A DNA stretch of 64,000 bases from positions 62,001 through 126,000 of the forward strand of contig UBQX01000018.1 of the NCBI GenBank assembly GCA_900467685.1, read 5' to 3'. Origin of the DNA: Hyphomicrobiales bacterium. GTDB taxonomy: Bacteria; Pseudomonadota; Alphaproteobacteria; Rhizobiales; Rhizobiaceae. This document shows, piece after piece, positions 55,524-64,000 of this stretch. Position 1 is the stretch's first letter; the number at the start of each line of letters is the position of its first letter. The notes under the pieces are model-generated. The model worked only from the letters and a program-made list of their open reading frames with translations, ran no database searches and was not told the origin of the DNA. The position numbers were made by a program, and so were the translations under genes.

Positions 55524-56429
55524 ATGGCAAGCGCAAACCGCGGCCTGAACCGCTATTTCGACATCAATGGCTGGCTCTTCGTGGCCCCCGCCGCGCTGTT
55601 GATCGCCATCTTCATGGTCTACCCGATCCTGCAATCGCTCTGGATGTCTTTCCAGACCGGGCGAGGCATGATGACCCAGTTCGGCGGGCTCGCCAACATC
55701 CGCCGGCTCTTCGACGATCCGATGTTCATGCTGGCGCTCTACAACACGATGATCTTTTTCATCGTGCAGGTGCCCGTCATGCTGACGCTGGCGCTGTTTC
55801 TCGCCTCGCTGCTCGACAATCCGAACCTGAAATTCCGCGGTCTCATCCGCACCGCCATCTTCCTGCCCTGCGTGTCCTCGCTGGTCGGCTATTCCGTTCT
55901 GTTCAAGAGCATGTTCGTGCAGGACGGCCTGATCAACTCGACGCTGGTCGGTCTCGGCATCAGCGACCACCCGATCCCGTGGATGACCGACCCGTTCTGG
56001 GCGCGCGTTCTGATCATCATCGCGATCACCTGGCGCTGGACCGGCTACAACATGATCTTCTTCCTGGCCGCCCTTCAGAACATCGACAAGTCGATCTATG
56101 AGGCCTCCCGCATCGATGGCGTTCCTGCCTGGGGCCGTTTCTTCCATCTGACCGTTCCGATGCTCAAGCCCGTGATCCTTTTCACCGTGGTGACATCGAC
56201 GATCGGCACGCTGCAGCTCTTCGACGAAGTGCGCAATATCATGACAAGCGATGCCGGCGCGGCCACGGGCCCGTCCAATTCCGCGCTGACGCTTTCGGTC
56301 TACATCTACAACCTCACATTCAAGTTCATGCCGAACATGGGCTATGCGGCAACCGTTTCCTACGTGATCGTTGTTGCCGTCGCGCTCCTTGCCGTCATCC
56401 AGTTCTATGCGCTGAGGGAGAAGGACTGA
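55524..56429 (+). CDS. Sugar ABC transporter permease (MalF-like, CUT1)
   Basis: 301 residues, six helices, with the N-terminal LFVAPAALLIAIFMVYPILQ typical of MalF-type permeases and the EAA loop YEASRIDGVPAWGRFFHLTV near residue 195. The stop overlaps the next start by one base (TGATG). Confidence 0.9.
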   Translation: MASANRGLNRYFDINGWLFVAPAALLIAIFMVYPILQSLWMSFQTGRGMMTQFGGLANIRRLFDDPMFMLALYNTMIFFIVQVPVMLTLALFLASLLDNPNLKFRGLIRTAIFLPCVSSLVGYSVLFKSMFVQDGLINSTLVGLGISDHPIPWMTDPFWARVLIIIAITWRWTGYNMIFFLAALQNIDKSIYEASRIDGVPAWGRFFHLTVPMLKPVILFTVVTSTIGTLQLFDEVRNIMTSDAGAATGPSNSALTLSVYIYNLTFKFMPNMGYAATVSYVIVVAVALLAVIQFYALREKD

Positions 56430-57247
56430 TGGACAGGCTCACCCGCGGGCTCACCGCCTTCTTCACCTATGCCTTTCTCGGCATCATGGCCTTTCTCTCG
56501 GTTTTCCCCTTCATCTGGATGGTGCTGGGCGCAACCAACACGTCCATTGACATCATCAAGGGCAAGGTCGGCATCGGCACGGCCCTTCTCGACAATATCC
56601 GCGCCTTCAATGCCGCGGTCGACGTGCCGCTGGTCTTCTGGAACTCGATCAAGATCGCGCTCATCTCGACCGCGCTGACGCTGATTGTCGCCTCGCTCGC
56701 CGGTTACGGCTTCGAAGTCTTCCGTTCGAAATATCGCGAGCGGGTCTATAGCGCGATCCTGCTGACGCTCATGGTGCCCTTTGCGGCGCTGATGATCCCG
56801 CTCTTCGTCATGATGGGCAAGTTCGGCCTCATCAACACGCATTGGGCGGTCATCCTGCCGACGCTGGGCTCGGCCTTCGTCATCTTCTATTTCCGCCAGT
56901 CCACCAAGGCCTTCCCCTCGGAACTGCGCGACGCAGCCCGCGTGGACGGCCTGAAGGAATGGCAGATCTTCCTGCTGATCTATGTGCCCGTGATGCGCTC
57001 GACCTATGCGGCCGCCTTCATCATCGTGTTCATGGCCTCCTGGAACAACTATCTCTGGCCGCTGATCGTGCTGCAAAGCAACGAGATGAAGACGATCACG
57101 CTCGTCGTCTCCTCCATGGCCTCGGCCTATTATCCGGATTTCGGCGCCGTCATGGTCAGCGCCATTCTCGCCACGCTCCCAACCCTCATTGTCTTCTTCG
57201 TCATGCAGCGCCAGTTCGTGCAGGGCATGACCGGCTCGATCAAATAG
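56429..57247 (+). CDS. Sugar ABC transporter permease (MalG-like, CUT1)
   Basis: 272 residues, with the MalG-type LSVFPFIWMVLGATN at the N-terminus and RDAARVDGLKEWQIFLLIYV as EAA loop near residue 170. Co-translated with the previous permease and eight bases from the GH2 gene. Confidence 0.9.
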   Translation: MDRLTRGLTAFFTYAFLGIMAFLSVFPFIWMVLGATNTSIDIIKGKVGIGTALLDNIRAFNAAVDVPLVFWNSIKIALISTALTLIVASLAGYGFEVFRSKYRERVYSAILLTLMVPFAALMIPLFVMMGKFGLINTHWAVILPTLGSAFVIFYFRQSTKAFPSELRDAARVDGLKEWQIFLLIYVPVMRSTYAAAFIIVFMASWNNYLWPLIVLQSNEMKTITLVVSSMASAYYPDFGAVMVSAILATLPTLIVFFVMQRQFVQGMTGSIK

Positions 57248-57255
57248 GACTTCAC

Positions 57256-59502
57256 ATGCGCAATACCTCGCTCTTCAACGACAACTGGATCTTTGCTGCG
57301 GGCTTCGACAAGGCTGCCGTTGGTGCGCCCCTCAAGGGCGAAACGGTTCGCCTGCCGCACAATGCGCTGGACCTGCCGCTGAACTATTTCGACGAGAAGG
57401 CCTATCAGAAGCCCTTCACCTACCAGAAGGTCATTGCCTGGGCTCCCGAGTTCGAAGGCAAGCAGGTTTCGATCGTCTTCGACGGCGCGATGGCCGACGC
57501 CGTCGTCTATGTGAACGGCGCGGAAGTGGTCGCTCACAAGGATGGTTATACGCCGTTCGAGGCGGTGCTGACCGGCCACCTGAAGCAGGGCGACAACCTG
57601 ATCACGGTGAAGATCGACGGGTCGGAAAACCCGGAAATCCCGCCCTTCGGCGGCCGCATCGACTATCTCACCTATGCCGGCATCTATCGTGATGCCTGGC
57701 TGAAGATCGCAAGCCCGGTTTCCATCGAAAACATCAAGATCGAAACGCCGGTGGCGCTGGCCGACAAGAAGTCCGTCACCGCCCGCGTCGACCTGCGCGC
57801 CGCCGCCGGTCACGCTTTCGACGGTACGCTGACGCTGTCGCTCAAGTCGTCCGACGGCAAGGTGATCGCCTCGACGGAGAAGACCGTTTCGGGCGCCTCC
57901 GAAATCGTCTCCTTCACCGACATGGCCGGCCTCTCCATCTGGGAGCTGGAAAACCCGGTTCTCTACACGATCGAGGCTGTCCTTTCGACGGCAAGCGGCA
58001 CCGACAACCTCTCCGCCAACTTTGGCTTCCGCACCGCGCAGTTCACACCCGAAGGCTTCTTCCTCAATGGCAAGCCGCTGAAGATCCGCGGGCTTAACCG
58101 TCACCAGTCCTGGCCCTATAGCGGCTATGCCATGGGCAAGCGCGCACAGGAGCGTGACGCCGAGATCCTGAAATACGATCTCAAGTGCAATCTCGTGCGC
58201 ACCTCGCACTATCCGCAGTCGCCCTGGTTCCTCGACCATTGCGACCGCATCGGCCTTCTGGTGTTTGAAGAAATCCCCGGCTGGCAGCATATCGGCGGCA
58301 AGGACTGGCAGGCCGAGAGCGTGAAGAATGTCGAGCGCATGATCCGCCGCGACTGGAACCACCCCTCGATCATCATATGGGGCGTGCGCATCAACGAGTC
58401 GCAGGACAATCACGACTTCTATGTCGAGACCAACAAGACCGCGCGCGCCCTTGATCCGACCCGCCAGACCGGCGGCGTGCGCTACATCACCGACAGCGAA
58501 TTCCTCGAAGACGTCTTCACCATGAACGACTTCGTGCTGGGGTCGGAAGAAATGCCGGGCGCCAATCGCGGCCGCATACCGCTGCGCGACCAGCAGGAAT
58601 GCACGGGTCTCAAGCAGAAGGTGCCCTACATCATCACCGAGTTCGGCGGCCACATGTATCCGACGAAGCGGCATGACCAGGAACAGCGCCAGGCCGAACA
58701 CGTCACACGGCACCTGCAGGTGCTGAACGCCATGTATGGCGACCCGTCCATTTCGGGCGCCATCGGCTGGTGCATGTTCGACTACAACACCCACAAGGAC
58801 TTCGGCTCCGGCGACCGCATCTGCCATCATGGCGTGATGGACATCTTCCGCGAACCGAAATTCGCCGCTTACGCTTACAAGAGCCAGTGCGAACCGTCCG
58901 ATGAAGTCGTCATGCAGCCCGCCTCCTTCTGGGCGCGCGGCGAGCGCAATATCGGCGGCATCCTGCCGCTGATCGTGCTGACGAACTGCGACGAGGTCGA
59001 GATCGCCTATGGCGATGGCATCCGCAAGCGCGTCGGCCCGGACCGCGAGCGCTTCCCGCATCTGCCGCATCCGCCGGTCGTCATCGACCACCGCCATTTC
59101 TCCAAGGACGAACTCGGCCTCTGGGGCATGGAATGGCAGCCGGGTGAGCTGATCGGCTTCGTCGGCGGCAAGGAAGTCGCCCGCATGAATATGGTCGCCG
59201 ACCCGGTTCCGGCCAAGCTGGAAGTCGTCGCCGACGACCAGACGCTGCCCGCCGCCACCAAGGATCAGGTCCGCTTCATCGTCCGCGCGCTCGACCAAGC
59301 CGGCAATATCCTGCCCTTCCTTGACGAGCCGGTGACGGTAGACGTGACGGGCGCGGCCAAGCTGCTCGGCCCTGAAACCATCATTCTCACGGGCGGAACG
59401 ACGGGCTTCTGGATTGAATCGACCGGGAACACCGGTGCCGTCAGCGTGAAGGTTTCTTCGCCGCGCTTTGCGACGCAGACCCTGTCAATGACGGCCATCT
59501 AA
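57256..59502 (+). CDS. Glycoside hydrolase family 2 protein (beta-galactosidase-like)
   Basis: 748 residues from the ATG at 57256. Sugar-binding domain (about residues 1-160), Ig-like domain (160-270) and TIM barrel (270-560), then C-terminal domains. Acid/base glutamate in RINES (Glu381), nucleophile in ITEFGG (Glu462). No signal peptide, so it acts in the cytoplasm on imported sugars. Beta-galactosidase is the first choice; beta-glucuronidase or beta-mannosidase specificity cannot be excluded. It sits within the transporter operon, between permease and ATPase genes. Confidence 0.9.
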   Translation: MRNTSLFNDNWIFAAGFDKAAVGAPLKGETVRLPHNALDLPLNYFDEKAYQKPFTYQKVIAWAPEFEGKQVSIVFDGAMADAVVYVNGAEVVAHKDGYTPFEAVLTGHLKQGDNLITVKIDGSENPEIPPFGGRIDYLTYAGIYRDAWLKIASPVSIENIKIETPVALADKKSVTARVDLRAAAGHAFDGTLTLSLKSSDGKVIASTEKTVSGASEIVSFTDMAGLSIWELENPVLYTIEAVLSTASGTDNLSANFGFRTAQFTPEGFFLNGKPLKIRGLNRHQSWPYSGYAMGKRAQERDAEILKYDLKCNLVRTSHYPQSPWFLDHCDRIGLLVFEEIPGWQHIGGKDWQAESVKNVERMIRRDWNHPSIIIWGVRINESQDNHDFYVETNKTARALDPTRQTGGVRYITDSEFLEDVFTMNDFVLGSEEMPGANRGRIPLRDQQECTGLKQKVPYIITEFGGHMYPTKRHDQEQRQAEHVTRHLQVLNAMYGDPSISGAIGWCMFDYNTHKDFGSGDRICHHGVMDIFREPKFAAYAYKSQCEPSDEVVMQPASFWARGERNIGGILPLIVLTNCDEVEIAYGDGIRKRVGPDRERFPHLPHPPVVIDHRHFSKDELGLWGMEWQPGELIGFVGGKEVARMNMVADPVPAKLEVVADDQTLPAATKDQVRFIVRALDQAGNILPFLDEPVTVDVTGAAKLLGPETIILTGGTTGFWIESTGNTGAVSVKVSSPRFATQTLSMTAI

Positions 59503-59514
59503 GGGGGACGCAAC

Positions 59515-60594
<1,080 letters not shown>

Positions 60595-60632
60595 GGCGGG
60601 ATCAGGCAGGATGATTTTCCGTCGTGCCGTGA

Positions 60633-60825
60633 GCCCCCTCACCCCGCCTCCGCTTCGCTCGGCGACCCTCTCCCCAAGGGGAGAGGAGGAACGGATAGGC
60701 TGCGGCTCCTTGACGACTGACACGCCGGAGTGACCGGCTCCCTCAACTTCGATGGGGAACGCCAAGGGCGCGACTAGCCCGCTTCTCCCCTTGGGGAGAA
60801 GATGCCGGCAGGCAGATGAGGGGGC
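60633..60825. repeat. RIME-like palindromic intergenic repeat, copy 6
   Basis: CCCCCTCACCCCGCCTCCGC, TTCGCTCGG and CTCTCCCCAAGGGGAGAGG on the left. After about 95 bases, CTTCTCCCC/GGGGAGAAG and GGCAGATGAGGGGG on the right. The longest copy. It fills most of the 360-base gap after the GH2 cassette. Confidence 0.82.
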
Positions 60826-60956
60826 TACCGCGACCGCGGGCGGCCAATCCTGCACCCGCATAACACCAACCGAACGCAAATTATTTTCAGACTTGCGCAC
60901 CCGGCATCATGCCTTCATGACTTCGCTCCAAAGACAGTCACATGCGGGAGGACACG

Positions 60957-61739
60957 ATGACGGCGACATTCGATTGGACACAGGCTTTTTCCCTTGATGG
61001 CAAGCGGGCTCTGGTAACGGGCGGCGCGGCCGGCATCGGGCAGGCGATTGCCGTAGCGCTCGCCGCCGCCGGGGCCGATGTCGCCTTCACCACCCATTCC
61101 CGCCCGGGCGATGAAACCGCCGCCGCGATTGCCGCCCATGGCCGCAAGGCGAAGGACGTTCATGCCGATCTCGGCGCGCTCGATGCGGCCGGAGCGGAAG
61201 CCCTGATCGAAAAGCTCGAAGCCGAATTCGGCGGCATCGACATTCTCGTCAACAATGCCGGTATCATCCGCCGCGCCGATCTGCCCGTGCATAGCGAGGA
61301 AGACTGGCGCGCCGTGCTCTCCACCAATCTCGATTCCGTCTGGTTCCTGTCGCAGGCCGCCTCCCGCCGGATGCAGGACCGCAAGCACGGCCGCATCATC
61401 AACATTGCCTCGCTCCTCTCCTTCCAGGGCGGCATCCGCGTTCCCGGCTACACAGCATCCAAGCACGCTGCAGCTGGCCTCACCAAGGCGCTCGCCAACG
61501 AACTGGCCCCGCATGGCGTCACCGCAAACGCCATCGCGCCCGGCTATATCGCGACCGACAATACGACCGCATTGCGCGCCGATCCAGACCGCTCGCGCCA
61601 GATCCTCGAGCGCATCCCGGCCGGCCGCTGGGGCGAAGCCTCCGACATCGCCGGCACCGCCGTCTTCCTCGCCTCGCCGGCCGCCAATTACATCACCGGC
61701 GCGGTGCTCAACGTGGATGGTGGCTGGCTGGCGCGGTGA
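60957..61739 (+). CDS. Short-chain dehydrogenase (KduD/2-deoxy-D-gluconate 3-dehydrogenase-like)
   Basis: 260 residues from the ATG at 60957 (GGGAGGACACG upstream). TGGAAGIGQ (cofactor loop, about residue 20), NNAGI, and catalytic YTASK near residue 165 with a Ser in IASLLS. The C-terminal NVDGGWLAR is the usual SDR end. The overall form resembles KduD, so a sugar-acid substrate is plausible; not proven. Confidence 0.86.
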   Translation: MTATFDWTQAFSLDGKRALVTGGAAGIGQAIAVALAAAGADVAFTTHSRPGDETAAAIAAHGRKAKDVHADLGALDAAGAEALIEKLEAEFGGIDILVNNAGIIRRADLPVHSEEDWRAVLSTNLDSVWFLSQAASRRMQDRKHGRIINIASLLSFQGGIRVPGYTASKHAAAGLTKALANELAPHGVTANAIAPGYIATDNTTALRADPDRSRQILERIPAGRWGEASDIAGTAVFLASPAANYITGAVLNVDGGWLAR

Positions 61740-61808
61740 TCATCAGCCGATCCGCGCCGGACTCGATTTCGTATCTGCTGCATGTGACCCAAGGCAAAGC
61801 CGGAGCCC

Positions 61809-63356
61809 ATGCAGCAGACCCGCAACCTCATTTTCATTCTCGGCGACCAGCTGACGCCCGGCATTTCGAGCCTCAAGGAGGCCGATCCGGCGCGCGACAC
61901 CGTGCTCATGGTGGAGGTCGCCGAAGAGACCACCTATGTCCGGCATCACAAGAAGAAGCTGGTTCTGATCCTCTCCGCCATGCGGCACTTCGCCGAGGAA
62001 TTGACGGAGAAGGGCTTCAAGGTCCGCTATGTCAGGCTGGATGACGCGGACAATACCGGTTCTTTCGGAGACGAACTCGCACGCGCCGCGAAAGCGCTGA
62101 AGCCGGAGCGGATCGTCGTGACGGAAGCCGCCGAACGCCGGGTGGTCGAGGCGATGAAGGGCTGGGAAACGCAGATCGGCATCCCCGTGGAAATCCGCGA
62201 GGATGATCGTTTTCTGGCCTCGCACCAAGAGTTCCAGCGCTGGGCCGAAGGTCGGCGCGAGCTGACGATGGAATATTTCTACCGCGACATGCGCCGCAAG
62301 ACAGGGCTCTTGATGGAGGGCGATAAGCCCGTCGGCGGACGCTGGAATTTCGATGCGGAGAACCGCAAGCCTGCCAGCGCCACGCTGTTCCGGAAAGAGC
62401 GCAAAAGCATCAAGCCGGACACGATCACGGAAGAGGTCGCGGCGCTCGTGGAAGCACGCTTTCCCGATCACATGGGCTCAACCGAAGGCTTCTCCTTCGC
62501 GGTGACCCGAAAGCATGCGGAAGCTATCGCTGACACATTCATCGCCGACTTCCTGCCCTCCTTCGGCGAGACGCAGGATGCGATGCTGGCGGACGATCCG
62601 TTCCTCAACCACGCGCTGCTCTCCTTCTACATCAATATCGGCCTTCTCGATCCGCTGGAAATCTGCCGCGCCGCCGAGCGCGCCTATATGGAAGGTGCTG
62701 CTCCCATCGAGGCCGTCGAGGGTTTCATCCGCCAGATCATCGGCTGGCGCGAATATGTCCGCGGCATCTACTGGCTGGCGGGTCCCGGCTACGAGAAGAA
62801 GAATTTCTTCGACGCGAAACGCCCCCTGCCCGATTTCTTCTGGACCGGAAAGACGGACATGCGCTGCCTTGCGACCGTCATCGGCGAGACCATCGAAAAT
62901 GCCTATGCGCATCACATCCAGCGGCTGATGATCACCGGCAATTTCGCGCTGCTCGCCGGACTCGACCCTTACGCGCTGCATATCTGGTATCTGGAAGTCT
63001 ATGCCGATGCGTTCGAATGGGTGGAACTCCCGAACGTCGTCGGCATGAGCCAATACGCCGATGGCGGCTTCCTGGCCTCGAAGCCCTATGCCGCCAGTGG
63101 TGCCTATGTCTCGCGCATGTCGGATTACTGCACCGGCTGCCGCTATGATGTGAAGCAGAAGACGGGCGACAAGGCCTGTCCGCTCAATGCGCTCTACTGG
63201 CACTTCCTCGACCGCCACGCCGACAAGCTTTCCCGCAACCGCCGCCTTGCCCAGCCCTATGCCACATGGCGGCGGATGGACGAGGGGCAGAAGGCGGTCT
63301 ACCGCACCAGTGCCGAAGCGTTTCTGGCGCGGCTGGATCGGGGCGAGAAGGTCTGA
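61809..63356 (+). CDS. phrB: Fe-S bacterial cryptochrome/photolyase (PhrB-like, (6-4) photolyase family)
   Basis: 515 residues. N-terminal photolyase-related domain (NLIFILGDQLTP) and a long FAD-binding domain. Four cysteines at 353, 441, 444 and 457 fit the [4Fe-4S] ligands of A. tumefaciens PhrB (350, 438, 441, 454) at a constant offset of three. Probably repairs (6-4) photoproducts using FAD, the iron-sulphur cluster and a lumazine-type antenna. The ATG at 61809 has a weak GGAG site and lies 69 bases after the SDR gene. Confidence 0.93.
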   Translation: MQQTRNLIFILGDQLTPGISSLKEADPARDTVLMVEVAEETTYVRHHKKKLVLILSAMRHFAEELTEKGFKVRYVRLDDADNTGSFGDELARAAKALKPERIVVTEAAERRVVEAMKGWETQIGIPVEIREDDRFLASHQEFQRWAEGRRELTMEYFYRDMRRKTGLLMEGDKPVGGRWNFDAENRKPASATLFRKERKSIKPDTITEEVAALVEARFPDHMGSTEGFSFAVTRKHAEAIADTFIADFLPSFGETQDAMLADDPFLNHALLSFYINIGLLDPLEICRAAERAYMEGAAPIEAVEGFIRQIIGWREYVRGIYWLAGPGYEKKNFFDAKRPLPDFFWTGKTDMRCLATVIGETIENAYAHHIQRLMITGNFALLAGLDPYALHIWYLEVYADAFEWVELPNVVGMSQYADGGFLASKPYAASGAYVSRMSDYCTGCRYDVKQKTGDKACPLNALYWHFLDRHADKLSRNRRLAQPYATWRRMDEGQKAVYRTSAEAFLARLDRGEKV

Positions 63357-63359
63357 GCG

Positions 63360-64000
63360 TTACTTCACCCGAGCCCATTCCGGCAGCCAGTCGCCATGGG
63401 CGGCAAGCAGGTCGTTGGTCATCGCCCAGATCTGGTCGAGATCGAGTTCGGCGGCGGTATGCGGGTCCATCATGGCGGCGTGATAGATGTGCTCGCGATT
63501 TTCCGTCATCAGCGCCTGAACGGTCAGTTCCTGCACGTTGATGTTGGTGCGGATGAGCGCGGTGAGCTGCGGCGGCAGCGCGCCGATGAAGGTCGGCTGG
63601 ATGCCGTTATTGTCGACAAGGCAGGGCACCTCGGCAGCGCAGTTTGCCGGCAGCGAGGTGATGCAGCCATTGTTGCGGACGTTGCCATAGATGACCGAAG
63701 GTTCACCGGTCCAGACCGAGTTGACGATGGACGAGGCATATTCGTGGCTCGCCTTGACCTCGATCTTGTCGGCAGCCTTGTAAGCGGCGGCTTCCGATTT
63801 CCAGCGCTCGATCTGCTCGACGCAGCGCTTGGGATACTCGTCCAGCGGAATGCCGTATTTCTCGATCAGGTCCTCGCGGCCTTCCTTGATGAAATAGGGC
63901 GTGTATTCGGCGAAATGTTCCGAGCTTTCGGTGACGAAATAGCCGAGACGCGTCAGCATTTCGTAGCGCACCTTGTTGGGGCAGCGCGGGTTCCAGTGGC
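63360..64000 (-). CDS. GH4 alpha-galactosidase-like protein, partial
   Basis: The last 213 or so codons of a minus-strand gene whose 5' end lies beyond the window. GH4 pattern: HWNPRCPNKVRYEMLTRLG, then GYFVTESSEHFAEYTPYF and SLPANCAAEVPCLVDNNGI, as in MelA-type enzymes. Such enzymes use NAD+ and a divalent metal to hydrolyse alpha-galactosides or alpha-glucuronides in the cytoplasm. The stop is four bases from the photolyase stop (convergent). Substrate not assigned. Confidence 0.85.
   Translation of the reverse strand, partial: HWNPRCPNKVRYEMLTRLGYFVTESSEHFAEYTPYFIKEGREDLIEKYGIPLDEYPKRCVEQIERWKSEAAAYKAADKIEVKASHEYASSIVNSVWTGEPSVIYGNVRNNGCITSLPANCAAEVPCLVDNNGIQPTFIGALPPQLTALIRTNINVQELTVQALMTENREHIYHAAMMDPHTAAELDLDQIWAMTNDLLAAHGDWLPEWARVK

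Noticed and set aside
57130-59298. Open frame of about 720 codons on the minus strand
   Set aside because: Shadow of the GH2 gene, which has both catalytic glutamates and domain order.

Overview
The window reads as a chromosomal or chromid segment of a Rhizobiaceae alphaproteobacterium, most likely from the Agrobacterium/Rhizobium group. The supporting signs are GC-rich coding sequence, an unusual density of ABC transporters for sugars, osmolytes and amino acids, a complete rhizobial-type inositol (iol) cluster with a fused IolC-DUF2090 protein, an Fe-S photolyase whose cysteines sit at a constant offset from those of Agrobacterium PhrB, and RIME-like palindromic repeats between genes. No rRNA, tRNA, CRISPR array or intact mobile element was found.

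Layout. 1-3.4 kb: end of a YtfR/YtfT/YjfF-type sugar transporter with a GntR regulator. 3.4-7.1 kb: a GGDEF protein and a lone CoxL-like molybdenum hydroxylase subunit. 7.1-12.8 kb: a metal and cofactor block. It holds a B12-type ABC transporter behind a cobalamin riboswitch, and two divergent COG0523 GTPases sharing a Zur-like double operator. 12.8-20.3 kb: a LacI-controlled sugar catabolism and uptake operon. 20.3-27.4 kb: mixed small genes, including a DEAD-box helicase, a MarR/exported-protein pair behind a perfect palindrome, a LysR/NTF2/SDR group, a dead antitoxin gene and a small conserved protein. 27.4-34.1 kb: a glycine betaine/choline transporter between a decayed DNA-ligase fragment and the intact ligase-exonuclease pair. 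34.4-39.2 kb: a branched-chain amino acid (Liv-type) transporter with a fused LivM-LivG protein. 39.7-47.9 kb: a small membrane protein and the inositol genes iolB, iolE, iolD, iolC-DUF2090, iolR and iolG. 47.9-52.7 kb: a WGR protein, a predicted multi-hairpin small RNA with CCUCCUCCC loops, and a YehZYXW-type osmoprotectant transporter. 52.9-60.6 kb: a LacI-controlled beta-galactoside-type cassette (binding protein, two permeases, GH2 enzyme, ATPase). 60.9-64 kb: an SDR, an Fe-S photolyase, and the end of a GH4 alpha-galactosidase-like gene.

How the genes work together. Most of the window is scavenging modules that pair an uptake system with its enzymes and a local repressor next to a recognisable operator. 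Four substrate-binding-protein genes are followed by a GC-rich hairpin before the permease gene, which suggests a common way of making more binding protein than permease. Osmolyte uptake appears twice (choXWV-like and yehZYXW-like).

The most unusual element is the predicted minus-strand RNA at about 48.39-48.55 kb. Four successive hairpins each present CCUCCUCC(C), complementary to Shine-Dalgarno sequences, and the last doubles as a rho-independent terminator. The other notable items are the dead ligase fragment flanking the betaine transporter, the MarR protein with a Cys/His tail, and the orphan molybdenum hydroxylase subunit.
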